NCBI GenBank assembly: GCA_941918925.1
Contig: OW799233.1
Coordinates: 117,379,833 to 117,443,832 of the forward strand
Origin: Phyto melanocephala
Lineage: Eukaryota > Arthropoda > Insecta > Diptera > Rhinophoridae
Direction: 5' to 3'
DNA: 64,000 nucleotides
In this document: one piece after another, positions 35,759-49,070 of the stretch
Layout of the letters: every line of letters starts with the position of its first letter
Position numbering within the stretch: the stretch's first letter is position 1
Notes under the pieces: generated by a model
Databases searched by the model: none
Told to the model about the DNA's origin: nothing
The model's input: the letters and a program-made list of their open reading frames with translations, nothing else
Translations under genes and position numbers: made by a program

Positions 35759-36634
35759 GCTTTGTCACTCCATTTGTAATTTCTAAAATAATAATTTGCG
35801 ACCCCATAAAGTATATATTTTCTAAAAGCTTATGACTAGGGGAGTATACTGGTTAAAATCAGAGTTAGAAGAAGATACTCCGATGAGGTATCAATATTTT
35901 GAAAATATCCGGATATGTATAGCTTTTGAAATCTAGCGTGAGTGTCTTATAACTTTCTGAGAGAAATAAAAACGACTGCCTCTGTTTTTACACATATTTT
36001 TTCAGCCCCAGGTTAATTAATTGAGATGTTTGTTACTACTTATAGCTACCATATGCCGCCAGGAATATTCTTACTCGATATTCTTTTAAGTAAATCGGTT
36101 ACTAATCGTCAAAGTTATAGGCAAAAATAATTTTGAAAAATTTATATATTGTTTTTTAAAGTTCCTTATTAATTTGCTAACATGCTGCAGACATTAAAAT
36201 ACAAACCGTAGCCTTGAAAATAGTTGCCGAGAGAAACTGACAAATTAGTTGGAAATTTTACAATGATATTAATTTTTTTAGCTTCTAGACAACAGAATGG
36301 AACTTGGCACTGTAAAAATATTTTAAATCCAAGGTGGCAACTACTACAAAATGGTGTACAACATATAAATATGTGGGTCAAAGGTAGTAATTAAAAATGT
36401 ATCCTCTTCAATTTCCTCAATATTATTATCGAACGAAAGGACTTTGCGAGTATAATAAAGTGAACAGTGAAAACATTAAAGTTAGTAGAATCCAGTTAAC
36501 TCTGTGAAAATTCAAAATCAATAATCACATCCAATATAATAAATAAATGTGCCGTGAAATCTGAATTATTGGCAAATCTACGTTGTGGGCATTATACCCA
36601 CAGGTTCGGCACGGCAGAGTGTAGCACTCCTTTA
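35759..36634 (+). mobile_element. diverged mini-me-like element
   Basis: Left core TTTGTCACTCCATTTGTAAT and GACCCCATAAAGTATATATT; right end TTATACCCACAGGTTCGGCA, then GGCAGAGTGTAGCACTCC, a decayed hairpin terminus. The interior does not match the other copies and no 288-bp array or GTCY tract remains. The left and right ends are each recognisable; that they belong to one element is inferred from order and spacing. Confidence 0.5.
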
Positions 36635-36639
36635 TATAG

Positions 36640-39390
36640 TTTGCAATAAATTGCAAATAGGTAAGTAAATTATTATTATAAAACCTTTTATTAAAAAGAA
36701 AGAAAACGATAAAACGTGCATTGAAAAATCGCCATACTTGCACCAAAATTTATATAATTTACATCGCTCTTTCAATTTCAAAATCATTTGATACTTTTAT
36801 GTTTTTTAAGTAACTGCATTTGCATCACATAGAACACTAACCATGATGGTTAAGCCTAGCTTGATTTGAAAATGCATTTTACTTTTAATATTTCATTATC
36901 ACAATTTCTTTATAGAAACAAAAATTTGAGAAAAATCAATTCAAGCCAGTAATTAAGAAGTAAATATTGACTTTAAAATCACTACTATATTTGTGCTTGA
37001 AAACGATAACCTTTGAAAAGGAAGATCAGTTTGCCTTTGGTGATTTTTTTGGAAAAAAAAATTAATTTCCCCAACAAAATCTTTTTGAAATTGTGTAATA
37101 AGTTGTTATTATTTCATACATTACATAGTAATGAGGGGTCAGTACCAACATCATTATTTTAAAATATTGAGTAATGGCATTTTGGTTATGACCTTCGTAA
37201 ATATTTTTATTTATATTTCTAAACAGTGAACTTTAAATTAATTTTTTAAATATTATAATATGCACAATATTATAAATTTTGTATTTTTTTGTATCGCAAC
37301 GGTATAGAAATATCCAGCTATAATTCTGCTTTTTTGGTAACTACTTATTTGAGTGCTTTTTGCAAGTTAATTTGTAAGTAAAGGTCATGATTTCTGTGAC
37401 AACTCAAACAAAAATAAGAAGTTATTCGGTCAAAAAGTAACTACTTTATGTCCAATATTATTTGCTAATTTACTAAGAAAATAAAGATTTTGCTGGGTCC
37501 TTACGAACATTTAGATAATGAAAGTTTATAAATCTAATTTATATATTATTCTTTTACCAAACATATCCTATCTCATGTAGTAAATAACGAATGGAAATAC
37601 ATCTTATTTGCTGGTTATTTACAATAATTTAAAATCATTAAATTTAATTTTTTAAATTAAGTAATTTGTCTGACTTAAAAACATAAGCTTCCTACGGTTT
37701 TGTGTATAATTTCCTGTATTGCAAAATGCTGTTAAATTAAATAAAAAAATATTTTTTACTATCACTAAATTTTTATAAAAGATACCGATAGGTCATAGAG
37801 AAACTAATATATTGTGATCACGAATAGTACAATTAAAACTTAATTAATATATGCCAAACACAAATGGTACAACCAATACCAAGCAAGTACCTTTTTGAAA
37901 ATTATTACAAAAAAAGTAATTTTTACTTTGCATCTCTGTTAAATGAGAACCACAAATGCAAATGTGTATTTGTGTGCTGGTACGTTTATGTGAGTGAGTT
38001 TTACATTGTAACACATTTGTTATAAAATTTAACTCAATATTGATTTGGGTATTTATTTGTGTATTTTTAAATATAAATATTAAATAAACAAAATTTTATT
38101 ACATTTGTTTAATAACACTTTCTACCGTTTATTTATTTTTGTTTTTAAACTATTTTTTTTTCTAAATCTTAAACTTTAAACACTTAGATATTTTAAATAT
38201 TTTTTTGGTACTATTTTAACTTTAAGCCTTTAAATTATTTGTTTTATATTTTTTTATTTATTTTAATTTTTGCTATTTTAAATTTATTTTTGTTTTATAA
38301 TATTTTTTATTGATTTATATTTTTCACTTTAAAAACCTTTGTTTATCTGGTTTATGTGTTTATACAATTTTTTATTTTCTTATTATATTTTGTTTAATAT
38401 ATTTTCCCGTTCAAGTTTTTTTTTGTTTGTTTTTGTTTTGCAACCGTTTTCGCCGCTATCCTTTAAATAACTAATTTTCATGAACAGCAGAAAACTTTGA
38501 CTGAGACTTGCTTATCCTGCTCCTATTTCAGAATGTTTTTCTGCTAGCAAGTTTTATTGAACTCTGTAAATTACATGGGTTCCTGCAAATACGCTTTATT
38601 TTGAGAGAGCATTCAGAAATGCCGAAAAGCCGTGTTTGCTTTGTATAAATTACCTTAGATTTTTGCATTTGTCATAAAAAAAATGTTTGCGGCGAATTCA
38701 ATTAAATGAGAGCATATATTAAAGACTTGCGCATTTTTAGAAAAGTTAAAGCCGGTATTTTGATTTTACTACAAGGTTGTATTTACAAAATTTCCGTTAT
38801 TTCCTTGTACAGAGTTGTATTATTTTGGCTGTTAATATAAGGGAAATATTTTTGAAATTGAATTTAAATTTAGGAAGTTTTTTTTAACTTGCTTTGGTAT
38901 TTATATGGACATGTGTTAGCATGTATGTTGTGTTACGTTATAAAGGATGGCTTTAAGGTCTTTTTGCTTGGAGTGATTCTAAAATAATTTAAACTAAAAT
39001 TAAATTGGTTTTAACATTATTTTTCTCTATTTAATTTTTATTTAAGAATGTTTATCTGGTTAAAATTAAAAATAACTGATTAATTCTATAAATTTTTTAA
39101 GGATTTCTTTAATGTGTTGTAGATTTCCAAAAATATAATTTATAGATTATCCTAATAACATAATAAATGTGAACGAATAACTGTGGACGGAACTGAATGA
39201 AATATGGCACACAGATAAAAAACATCTTATAAAGAATTTTAGTAAAGAATTTTGTTTTTTCTTTCAAACTAAGGTCACTCTTAAGTTATAGTTTTATGCA
39301 TATTTAGGGAGATGATACTTGTAGAGTCTACATATCAATATCCTACATTATTTAATGAAAGACTGAGGATGCTATGAGAGACGGTACGCG
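36640..39390. other. no gene seen
   Basis: Very A+T-rich, with T-rich low-complexity sequence around 38030-38440. No supported feature. Confidence 0.55.
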
Positions 39391-39754
39391 CAAAGAAAAA
39401 ACATGGTTGTGTTAATTATAATCTAAGAGCAACATACTTATGATTGCCAGTAATCATTGAAGTATCATACAATTATAATTATATATTTACAAACCCAATC
39501 AACAGTTATTGCGCTTTCCTAAAGCAAATTATTGTTTTTTGCTATTTGTAATATTGATTGTACTTACCTTTATAAGCACAACTGTTTTTACCGATATTAT
39601 TTAACATTTAATCCGCTTTTTATTATTTTTTCAATATCTTAAATTTTTTTTTAAATTTTTGTTTATTTTTTTCGCGTGTCAAACTTGAAAAATATTAAAA
39701 TTTATTCAGCAAGAAGAATAACATTCGATACAAATAATTATCTAAAAAATACAG
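39391..39754. repeat. duplicated block, copy 1
   Basis: Matches 41083-41485 in direct orientation with many differences. Shared phrases include AAACATGGTTGTG, AAGAGCAACATACTT, CATATTGATTGTA-like sequence and TTCAGCAAGAAGAA. The LINE endonuclease fossil lies between the two copies. Nature of the repeat unknown. Confidence 0.6.
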
Positions 39755-39846
39755 CTGACAGTTGTCCTTGCAGGCTGTGTCAGAGACACGGCCATTAAGT
39801 TTAACGTTTAATACGCCATCCGATAAGACAGAAAACATATATAACA

Positions 39847-40053
39847 ATAAATGATAAATAATATAAGCAAAAGAATTTATTTGATAGTTACTTTTGATAA
39901 TATACATAAGCTTATGGTAGGAAAAATAGGATAAATATGTTCTTAAATTAAAAGAGTAAGGATAAATGATAAATAACAGATGCAAATCTATTTGATTATT
40001 TGAAAGTTACTTTTGATAATATGGGCTTATGATAGGAAAAATAGGATAAATAT
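39847..40053. repeat. about 114-bp tandem duplication at the LINE fragment edge
   Basis: GATAAATGATAAATAA and the stretch AGTTACTTTTGATAATAT plus TATGRTAGGAAAAATAGGAT occur twice (near 39847-39940 and 39961-40053). The second copy overlaps the end of the endonuclease fragment, so the duplication came after that insertion. Confidence 0.7.
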
Positions 40054-40440
40054 CTCACAAAAACTAAGTCAATGATTGTGTTATCAATAGTTCTGGGAGC
40101 ATCGTTTTGAATATAATCCAAATTAAATGTATCACTCATATATTTCGCCAATCTGGTATTTGAAGTTATATCTGTGTTTAAATCACCACCAATAAGCATA
40201 CTGACAACTGTATCAACGGGGAAGTCTCTGTTGATTTGCGTAGTTAAAGGGGAATATTTCATTAATGTACTATACAGGATCATTTCCTTGTCTACTTGAG
40301 AAACATTTGGATGAAAAAACACAGTAACAATTACAAGTTTGACCTCGTTATTAATTGCAATTTCTGTTAAGCAGATATCGCTAACGTTGCTATCAATTTG
40401 TGTTGAAATCGTTACTTTCTTGTATTTCGTGTAGGTTCCA
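39996..40440 (-). pseudogene. LINE apurinic-type endonuclease fragment
   Basis: The minus-strand frame reads VKLVIVTVFFHPNVSQVDKE, then VSMLIGGDLNTDI (the GDxN metal-site block of EEP endonucleases), then NTRLAKYMSDTFNLDYIQND and PRTIDNTIIDLVFVR. This is the C-terminal half of the target-nicking domain of a Jockey/CR1-type LINE. The N-terminal part has lost its context and no reverse transcriptase follows. It could come from the same family as 4986-6530, which lacks its endonuclease, but the two do not overlap and cannot be compared. Confidence 0.75.
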
Positions 40441-41082
40441 TTTGATTAGTAGTTTTGATTTTAATTTACTAAACGTCAACTGTCAGCTGCTGTCAAACAG
40501 CATCAAGCAGCATTGTTATTTTGCTTACTTGGCAGCACTTTCATTTAACATAAAAATGTATGAATTAATTTTTACATTTATTTTTTATAATTATATATCC
40601 ATGCTAAACTCGAATTCACATTTAACATTTTGTTTCACTTAGATACATAAGTCAATTTACGAAATTTCAATATTTCATCAATCAAAACAACAGCCGAAGG
40701 TTTGTGTCCACACTGAAACAGCAGCATAGTTTGTGTTTACGCTACAAACTCAAACACTCAACCAAACACCACACATATGTTTGAGTGTATGTGTTTAAAC
40801 GATTTTCATTTGAGAAATTTAAATACAAGGAGGATATCAACCAATATGAAATGTATATCAAACGAAAGATAACATCTTCATTTACCTACAAAAAAAAAAA
40901 AAAAGTTATCGCGCCGTTTCCTCATAATCAATGAAATAAAGATTACAACAATAATAATCTGACATGACTCCCTATACCATAAAGTAAGACGTATTCTACG
41001 CCAAAATTATTGCATGATTACTTTGGAATCGTAGTGTTGTTTCACCTATTGTTTTAATGGTTATTTTTGTTTTTTCTTCATG
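40441..41082. other. no gene seen
   Basis: A+T-rich sequence; a CAAACACTCAA/TTTGAGTGTATG inverted patch lies near 40748-40792. Confidence 0.45.
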
Positions 41083-41485
41083 CAAAGAATAAACATGGTT
41101 GTGATAACTGTAATCGAAGAGCAACATACTTTGATTGAATTGTATGATTATGGTTACAACATATAATAGTTATTATGTTTAATTTAAGTATCATTCAATA
41201 CTCATATATATGACTACAATTGAAATCGACAATCTTTGCTTTTGACGGCAAATTAATGTCTTTTGCTATAACATAACCATATTGATTGTAGTTACCAATT
41301 TAATTGCAGTTTTTATACCAATATTTTTTTCCCTTTTTTTTCTCATTTATTTTTAAAATTTCTTTAATTTTTCAAAATTTTTGTTAATTTTTTTTGCCAT
41401 CTCAAACTTTTAAAATAATAAAAATTTCTTCAGCAAGAAGAAAAACAGTTGAAATAAAATTATTATTAAAAAAAAATCATAGCTT
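41083..41485. repeat. duplicated block, copy 2
   Basis: Partner of 39391-39754. It is itself bracketed by a direct repeat of about 45 bp (GTTGTTTCACCTATT at about 41037 and 41500). The right-hand one ends at the TAA next to the long-TIR copy at 41543. Confidence 0.6.
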
Positions 41486-41542
41486 GATTGATTTGTAATC
41501 ATATTGTTGTTTCACCTATTATTTAATGATTATTTTTAATAA

Positions 41543-42963
41543 CACTGCTCTGCAAAAAATAATTTTTTGTCTTGCCATTTAATAAAACTATGTGTACTAT
41601 ATAGATTTTGACGCGCTGAACTCAAATCCGTTATCGGTTTTTTTCCATCAGATCGGGTTTTTTTTCTATGGGCGTGGCAAATTTTTCCCCCCTAAATTAG
41701 TCAGGTACGGAGACTGATTTCCTCCTAACTCGAGAACCAGTCTACTGATTTTCAAAAGTAAGACACTAAAAAATGTGTAATAAAATTAGTTTTATTTTAG
41801 TGGAATAAAATTTTTCTCTATCTCTTATCGTTTTGGAGTTATTTAGAAATTAATGGAGAAAATAAATTTTTTTCGTGCAAAATTCGTAATATTTTTCAAA
41901 TTAAAAATGAAATTAAAAAAAATATAAGGCATGTATTCAACATTTAAAACTTTTTTCTGAGATCTACTTATCTTGAAAATAAAAAAAGCCATAAGTTATA
42001 AAAATCTGTTAAAAAATGTAGATTTTATTATCAATTTACCGCAAGTACCCAATATTGACCAAATATGTGTAATGCAGCAAACAACGTCAGAGTGGGCGCA
42101 CTAAAGCGACTTGTAGCAACAATGAATGGCAACTTTTTACTTCTATCTATTTTTGTACAACAAAAACAAATACAAGCAAAAAAAATTTGCTAGATTGTAA
42201 TTTTGTAGCATCGCCTCGCTTAAAGCACCCACCCTGTCGTCACCCGTAGATAACTTCAAATTACAATAAAAAAATTAAATATTTACAGGCTATTTTACTT
42301 AAAATAACACAAAACTTTTGTAAATAATTATTAATTTTTATTTAGGAAACATTGTTAAAATAAAAAAGTAGCTTAAGCTCCCATGCCCTTTTGTCCACAT
42401 CATTCAATTTCGTTCTGAAGACCTCGTCCTTCATAATTTGTCGTATTTGTGGACCTACAAATATGCCTTCTCTTACTTTAGCATCTCTGATTCTAGGAAA
42501 TTTGCTCTTAATGTATAGAAAGGCTTCACCATCCTTGTTTATTGCTTTGACAAAATTTTCATTAGGTCTAGCTTTATATGAAGAGAAGAGTTTGTTCCTT
42601 TTGTTTTAAAGGCTCTTCTTCTACATTTTTACTTCTGGAATAAAATTTAGTCTTTTCGGTCAAATTTTAACATTGTAGTGTTTTTCTTTTGCGCGGCTAT
42701 CCCATTTACATAAGAAGCAATAAAACTTAGTATATCCACTTTGCAATCCATTTAACATTGCTACGACTTTAAAATCTGCAGATTCCATGAGTAATGTGAA
42801 TATTTAATTTTTTGTAGTATCATGTTCATTCTACAATAGATTTCTTTCATATTTCTTGCATACGCAAGCGGGACCGATGGAAATTTGTTGCCATTGTGAA
42901 GTAAAACCGCTTTCAAACTTGTCTTGGATGAATTAATAACAAGCCGCCAATCCTGAGATTATA
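41543..42963 (+). mobile_element. long-TIR CAC-ended DNA transposon, copy 3, rearranged and truncated
   Basis: Left end CACTGCTCTGCAA preceded by TAA (41540-41542), followed by the same TIR as copy 2 and its left subterminal region (to about 42056, ending GTACCCAATATTGACC). After a 180-bp segment with no clear match, the coding part appears in reverse compared with copy 2. The match ends at about 42963 (CGCCAATCCTGAGATTATAA). The right TIR is absent. Confidence 0.75.
42363..42963 (-). pseudogene. transposase-like fragment of the long-TIR family
   Basis: On the minus strand it matches the second half of the gene at 29980-30643: the LHIKLGLMKNFVKAM-equivalent block, FVGPQI, and the end near DVDK. 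Stops and frameshifts are present. N-terminal CxxC and C-terminal DEQGERF regions are both missing. Same subfamily as copy 2. Confidence 0.7.
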
Positions 42964-43003
42964 ATTGCTTTTGAATATTATGTTTTTTTTTTTGTCGGAT
43001 TAG

Positions 43004-43446
43004 TTTTCGTAAATCATAATATTTTTAAATGATAACCATTTTTAAATTTTTACGTTAAGTAAACATTAAATGATACAATTCAAGCAAATGCTTGATTATC
43101 GTGACAAAATGTATGATGAAATGAAACGAAAATAACTATTACTTGCTTTCGGCAACCAAACATTGTTTTAGAAAAAATAATATGACCGTCGTGATCATGT
43201 CGTAACAATGGTTTTCTTTGCGTATTTTTGTCATCATAATTTCGTAAATCATGTTATTTTTAATGGACATCAATATCGAAGTTTTCATGAAAAGTAAACA
43301 TTAAATGAATAAATTAAAAAAACACTTGATTATTGTGACAAAATATATGACAAAATAATTTAAAAATAACTTTTAAATGATTTAGATAACCAAATATTGT
43401 TATAGAAATTATAATATGGTCGCCGTGATCATTTCTTAGCCAGATT
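43004..43446. repeat. diverged tandem duplication, period 236 bp
   Basis: TTTCGTAAATCAT begins each unit (43004 and 43240). Shared phrases in order: AAGTAAACATTAAATGA, CTTGATTATYGTGACAAAAT, AACCAAAYATTGTT and CGTGATCAT. Two units with clear divergence. Non-coding by eye. Confidence 0.8.
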
Positions 43447-45365
43447 AAAAATATGTTGGATCTGATTCTATATTACCCCCACACATATATTTGTATGTTA
43501 ATATATATCGTGGAACTAAGTTTATTTTTGGTACATCTTACTAGAGACAGTTTTGAAAAAACAAGGTTTACCTTCGATATCAAGGTTTACCTTCGAAATT
43601 TTATGACAGCAAATTGTAACTGAACCCGATGTGTCAAATGTATACAAAAAAAAATCATTTTCGAGTTATAACTTATTAAATGAGTAACACAAAAAAGGAG
43701 TTCCCTACTTTTAAATAGTCCACTTACTTCTTGAAACTTTAAGTCTGATAAGTCATCATAAATTTATTAAAGTAACGAAGATAAATGTCCCGAAGAGAAT
43801 GAAATAGAAGTAGAAGAAAAATATATGAACGATTTATTTAGTTAAATTTACTCATCCTTATGAATGTTGTTGCCAACTTAAAATTTATGAATTTAACGGA
43901 ATTATTACAGTAATTGCACTTAAGGGATGTTTTTATAACGGCCAGACCAGTAAAGACAAATTTCCCAAAAAAATTCCCCAGTTACAAACAGAGTTGCATT
44001 TTACACCTTATGAAAAAGTATTTTAACTGACATTTCTAACAGTAAATATTTGTTATTATTTGTTCTCTCTCTCCCTTTTTTGTTATTACTCATATACAAT
44101 TGGAATATGTTTCACGTGTATTTTCATTTGTTTTAAGTAACAAATTATTTTACATTCTAAAGTCGACACTTATTATTTAAATTATTTTTATTTTTATTGT
44201 TATATGTTAACAAGAAAATCACTATTTTTGTAACACAATTTACGCATTCATTATTTGAAAGAAGCTTTTGTATTTAGGAGTTAGTGTTTTACTAGTTATA
44301 AGAGTTAGAGACTGATACCTACACATAAGCAACCCATATATAAAAATATACTAAAAACAAATATAAATATAATATCATGTAATATAAAAATAAACAAAAA
44401 ATAAAAATGCGTGTAAATTCAAATTGCTTTTAATCAAAACTGCAAAATTTTTGTATAGAAAACAAAACCGATACAGTTTATTGTTTTGTTTAATTTGCAT
44501 CTGTATTTACAGGTTATTGAACTTACTTTCAAATTGGGGACTGTTTTTCATGATCCAACGATTTCTAAGAATAACTTAAAACTTTATGTTGATCAGCAAA
44601 GCGATCCGCATTTAGCTAGAGATAAATTAATTTTCCGCACAGTAATAACGTGGTCTTTAATTTAGTGTGGGAAAAAATTGTGCCGTTATCTTTTCTGTCA
44701 TTTTTTATGACACTTAATTTTTCGGGCATAGTCAATGTAGCTATTCCATCAAGAAGTGACATAAATAAGTAAGCTTACTTTAATGTTTAGTTTTGTACTA
44801 AGGTAAATAATTTCTATAATCTTATTTATAATTTAATACATTTATAAAGAAAATATTTTTTATTTTTTTAGAACTTACTGATCCTAACCTTTTTTAACGA
44901 TATCGAAAATCTAAAGATGCAGTTGTTATTGTTTTTTTATGTACTACATGGTATGGATAGGGCCATTTTAATATTTTCAAAAATTGTAAAAAAGTTGCAT
45001 CCCTACTGTATATTGGACTATGATTAATTCGAAAAAATTTTCACGCAATTGTTAGTAAAACATTACACAAGATAACATAATTAAAGTTTTTGTGCTGACT
45101 TTATTGCAATTTTTTACTAATTTGAGGTCGCTGATTTCAAATCTAATCTCTGTTTTTCTTTATCAGCTCTCTGTTTTAAGTTACAGGTACTAATCGTATT
45201 TTTAACTTTTTTCCAAAAATTAAAACTTTTAGATTTCAAAATTTTATTCCTCATTAAGCGATTTTAAAAATTTTAAGATGAATTTGTTACCTTTGAAAAA
45301 CAATAACATTTTTGAATATCACAAAAAAAAATCGCAGAGTAATGGTTGTTGAAGTAAATTTAAAT
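43447..45365. other. no gene seen
   Basis: A+T-rich sequence. CAAGGTTTACCTTCGA is tandemly repeated twice near 43562-43598. Confidence 0.5.
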
Positions 45366-45540
45366 TTTTTATTTTTAAAAATCATGAAAACTCCAAAATG
45401 GAAAACAGTGTAAAGTTTTATTACTTTCACGCAAAGTCACATAACCTGTAAACAAAATGAGATATAGAAAATAAAAATCGATGAAGGCGTTTCGCTTTTA
45501 GTTACAATTTAGTGAAGGTACCTCATTTTGAATTGAAAGT
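45366..45540 (+). mobile_element. orphan TIR fragment of long-TIR copy 1 subfamily
   Basis: Matches the inner half of the 19304 element's left TIR: AAAATGGAAAA, GTCACATAACCTRTRA, AAAATGAGATA, AAAAATCGATG and GCGTTTCGCTTTTA, in the same order. It is clearly diverged, so older than copy 1. No coding part or second TIR was seen. Confidence 0.75.
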
Positions 45541-48500
45541 AACAACGTAAATGGCTTTTTTAAAATTCTTATACAAATCGATAAATATACATCACATTTA
45601 TCTGACACAAATTGCGCGATATCTATGCAAATGCTGGGCAAATTAAAAACCAATGAAAAGATGACCTTAAAATAATATTGTTGACGAGTTTTGGTTTTTT
45701 TTTTGTTTTAACTGAATAGGGTTATCCGCTTTCAAGTTATAATAATATGTGAATTTAAAGTTCCTTTATTTTGGACATAACGGTATATCGCGAAAAGTCG
45801 AGCTGATAGAAAAAACCAAGTGCATATTTTGATTCAGCGTCCCAAGTAACCTTAAAAAAAACATTCGGTTCTTAGTCAACAAAAACATTGTTCCCTTGTG
45901 TTATTAGAATGTTTACAAATTATAATAATAAAGGGACCAGTTATAATATGATATTTTTAAAAATTTTACAAAAGTTAATATTTATTTACTAAAAGAAGTG
46001 TGCTAAAATGATGTAAATAAAATGATACATTTTAATGTTTTAGTTGAAATCGACAACATGTCATTAAACATAATAAAATTCACACATAGTAATAAATAAA
46101 CAAGCACAAACACACATACATACACGTAATACCACACAAAATAGCATTTATGACAGGTGGAGACAAAACAAAAAGCACAACAAAATTTATAAATGATGAA
46201 GAAACACGAATAATGTACAAAATTATTTTTTTATGTTGCAACTAAAACATGATTTAATGTGCAGATAACAGGTGCTGTTTATGGCTGACAAGATTGACAA
46301 AACATTTCGTGTCATAATGATACATTTTCTCAATTTACGAGTAAATTAAATTATAAACAAATAAAAAAAAAAATTAAGAGAAGTATAGAAAATTTTTTAA
46401 TAACTTTCGTTCTATTATTGATAAATCTGGAAATTGTACTGTAATAAAAAAATTTTAAATTGTAAATTTTCAATTAGTATGAAAAAATTTCTAAAATCTG
46501 GTATCGTATATGACTTTCACACCATCAATCCCTAACAGATTAAAAAATATTTTTTTCTGTGTTCTCGTACAGTTCTATTCGTATGATGACAAATACTGCA
46601 TATATCAACTTGAGTGAAAACTCAAAGAAATATACTTTTTAATTAATTAAAAAGTTATTGGCTTATAATTATTAGGATTTTTATTTTTAACGTTCAAAAA
46701 TAGCAAGTAGATTAAGCGAAATATCTGACTTAACCTACGAAAAGAGATATGTTTTTAAAGATTTAAAAAATTAATGCTTTTTATAAAGTCGGCTCAAACT
46801 TGTAAAAAAAACTTAAGAATTAAAAAAATTACAAAATTAGACATATACCGTTTTTCTTTACGGCTACTGAATTGCTCAGTAAAAAAATTTTATTTTGAAA
46901 AGGTTTTGCACAGTAAGTAATAAAAGTATTATGGTGTGAATGTGTAAGTGTGTAGGGGAACAATACTTTTTAGCTGTGTGGTAATCTGTATTTGTTTTAA
47001 TAAATTTTCTGCTTTTTTCCGTTGGGACTTTTTGGTAGGCAACATTAAATGACTTGATTTTTTTAGAATTTATTTTTTATAAAACGAATTTTTAATACTT
47101 GATTACTATTAAAGGCACAAAGGACTTGCTCGTTAATAATTTTTTTTTTGTTTATATCGAATTGAATTCAATTAAAAAAAAAGTTACAAAGTTGATGAAA
47201 TAGGCAAAAGACATAAGGTTTTATTATTAGAAGAAGTAATGGGGAAGTACATAAAATCTCTAATAAAATTTTTTTAAAGTGTTAAATACAAATCCTAATA
47301 TAGCGTCAGCTCTTGCGACATTTCAAAATATTTTTAATATCTGTCCACTTCTACGCTTTGACATATACATAATCTTTTATAAGTACTTCAATGATTAATT
47401 TTTACTTATATATACATTTCTAATTTTTATATTAATTTTATTGTATTTTACCAATCGTGTAATTATACTTACCTTTGAACTATATTTACCCTAAATTATA
47501 CTTACCAGTTATTGAATTTATTAAAATATCGTAAATTAATGTAAAGTTGTTCACACTGTTCATTTGGAAAATTCCAAATGGTTTTCGTTAAATAACCTTG
47601 AGGTTTTCTTTAAACCGAGGTCTTAACGAGTATTTAAAAAAAGCCATTTGATCACATCTTTTCTAAAAACCAGTGCGAACAGCTCCTCATAAGTTGATGT
47701 CACCCGTTAAGGTGAATATTTAGGTAAATAATTAACGGATTTTGTCTTTTTTATTTCTTCCCGTTCCAAACACCCTGAAATCGTATTTATTCTTTAAGTG
47801 AACACAAATTAAAGTCTTCCTGTGGGTACTACTAATTTATTTACCCCACAATTCACCAGCAGCTACAGGAGATTATTTAACTTTTAGAATGTGTCCCATA
47901 CACGCATAAATACAATATCATTTTTAATATATAATTATTGAAGTTAAATTGACTACCAAAATTAGTAGACTACGATTTGGAATTTTTATTTTATGCTTTA
48001 GGTACTTAAACGCAAGGTACCACCTATTTTGAATAATAAAATTCAATCAGTATATAGACTTTCTGGAAATTATTTGATTTCCAAAAATTTTAGCTACAAA
48101 TATCCTTATGTCTCTGGCAGGGTGAGCAGTTTTTATATCCTGCAGAAACCACATCTCAGATTAAAACAATAATAGTAAAATACAAAATAAACCTTTAAAA
48201 TATTTAAGTGTGTATAATAAGTGTGAATATAACTTTTATAACGAAAATTTTACGAGCGCTGATAATTGTATTGAAATCAGAAGTATTCCTGTTTATTCAA
48301 AGTATTAACGTTTTTAAAATATAGAAATATAATAACATAGATATACGTGGTTTGACGTTGCACACAATATTTTTTTAGGATGTATTGGGGTATTGTGTTT
48401 TAGTTTAGCTATTTTGACCTGTTAGTGCAACATATCGACATATGGAATTATATATTATTTACATCTAAATAAAATCATAAAAATACACTCATTAAAAAAA

Positions 48501-48736
48501 TTTTGAAAATAAAGTTTCAGAATAAACTAAAAGCCAATATTTAATACAAACGGCACAAACAAGCCAAACTAAAGATTGCCTAATAAATAACCCGTTCTAA
48601 TGGTGCTTTTATTTTCGCAACGTAAAAGAATAGAGATAAAAGTTAGCGTTATGGGTGGAAGTTAGATGCTTGGTATGCTCGACAAAAATATATACTTTAG
48701 AATTTTAAACAAAGCTATTTAACATACCTTACATAT
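45541..48736. other. no gene seen
   Basis: A+T-rich sequence with low-complexity tracts and a CA-rich patch near 46095-46140. No supported coding region. Confidence 0.55.
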
Positions 48737-48840
48737 ATTCATAAAAAATATTTTAGGTTTATTGAAGGTTTATTTGCCAAACTTCTATACAACATCTGTC
48801 ACATAAGCCTTTAATAAACCTAAAATATTTTTTTATGAAT
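48737..48840. mobile_element. 104-bp hairpin, MITE-like
   Basis: Arms ATTCATAAAAAATATTTTAG and CTAAAATATTTTTTTATGAA, continuing through GGTTTATTGAAGG/CCTTTAATAAACC, pair over about 36 bp with a 30-bp loop. Size and structure fit a miniature inverted-repeat element or a fold-back sequence. Confidence 0.5.
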
Positions 48841-49070
48841 ACGGCCCTAAATGTATAAAAGACATATATACATAGTTTGTTATACCGATATATATGCTGA
48901 TGAGAAGATAAAAAAATAAAACTTTAAATTGCAATTAAATAAATAACCGATCTTATTTTTCACCTCCCTTTTTACATGATTATTAAAAATTTTGTTAAAC
49001 TTATGCTTGAAAATCAAATCTTGACAAAAAGTTATTCATTTTTAATTTAATTTCTAAATACATTTTATTT
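48841..49070. other. no gene seen
   Basis: A+T-rich spacer. Confidence 0.4.
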
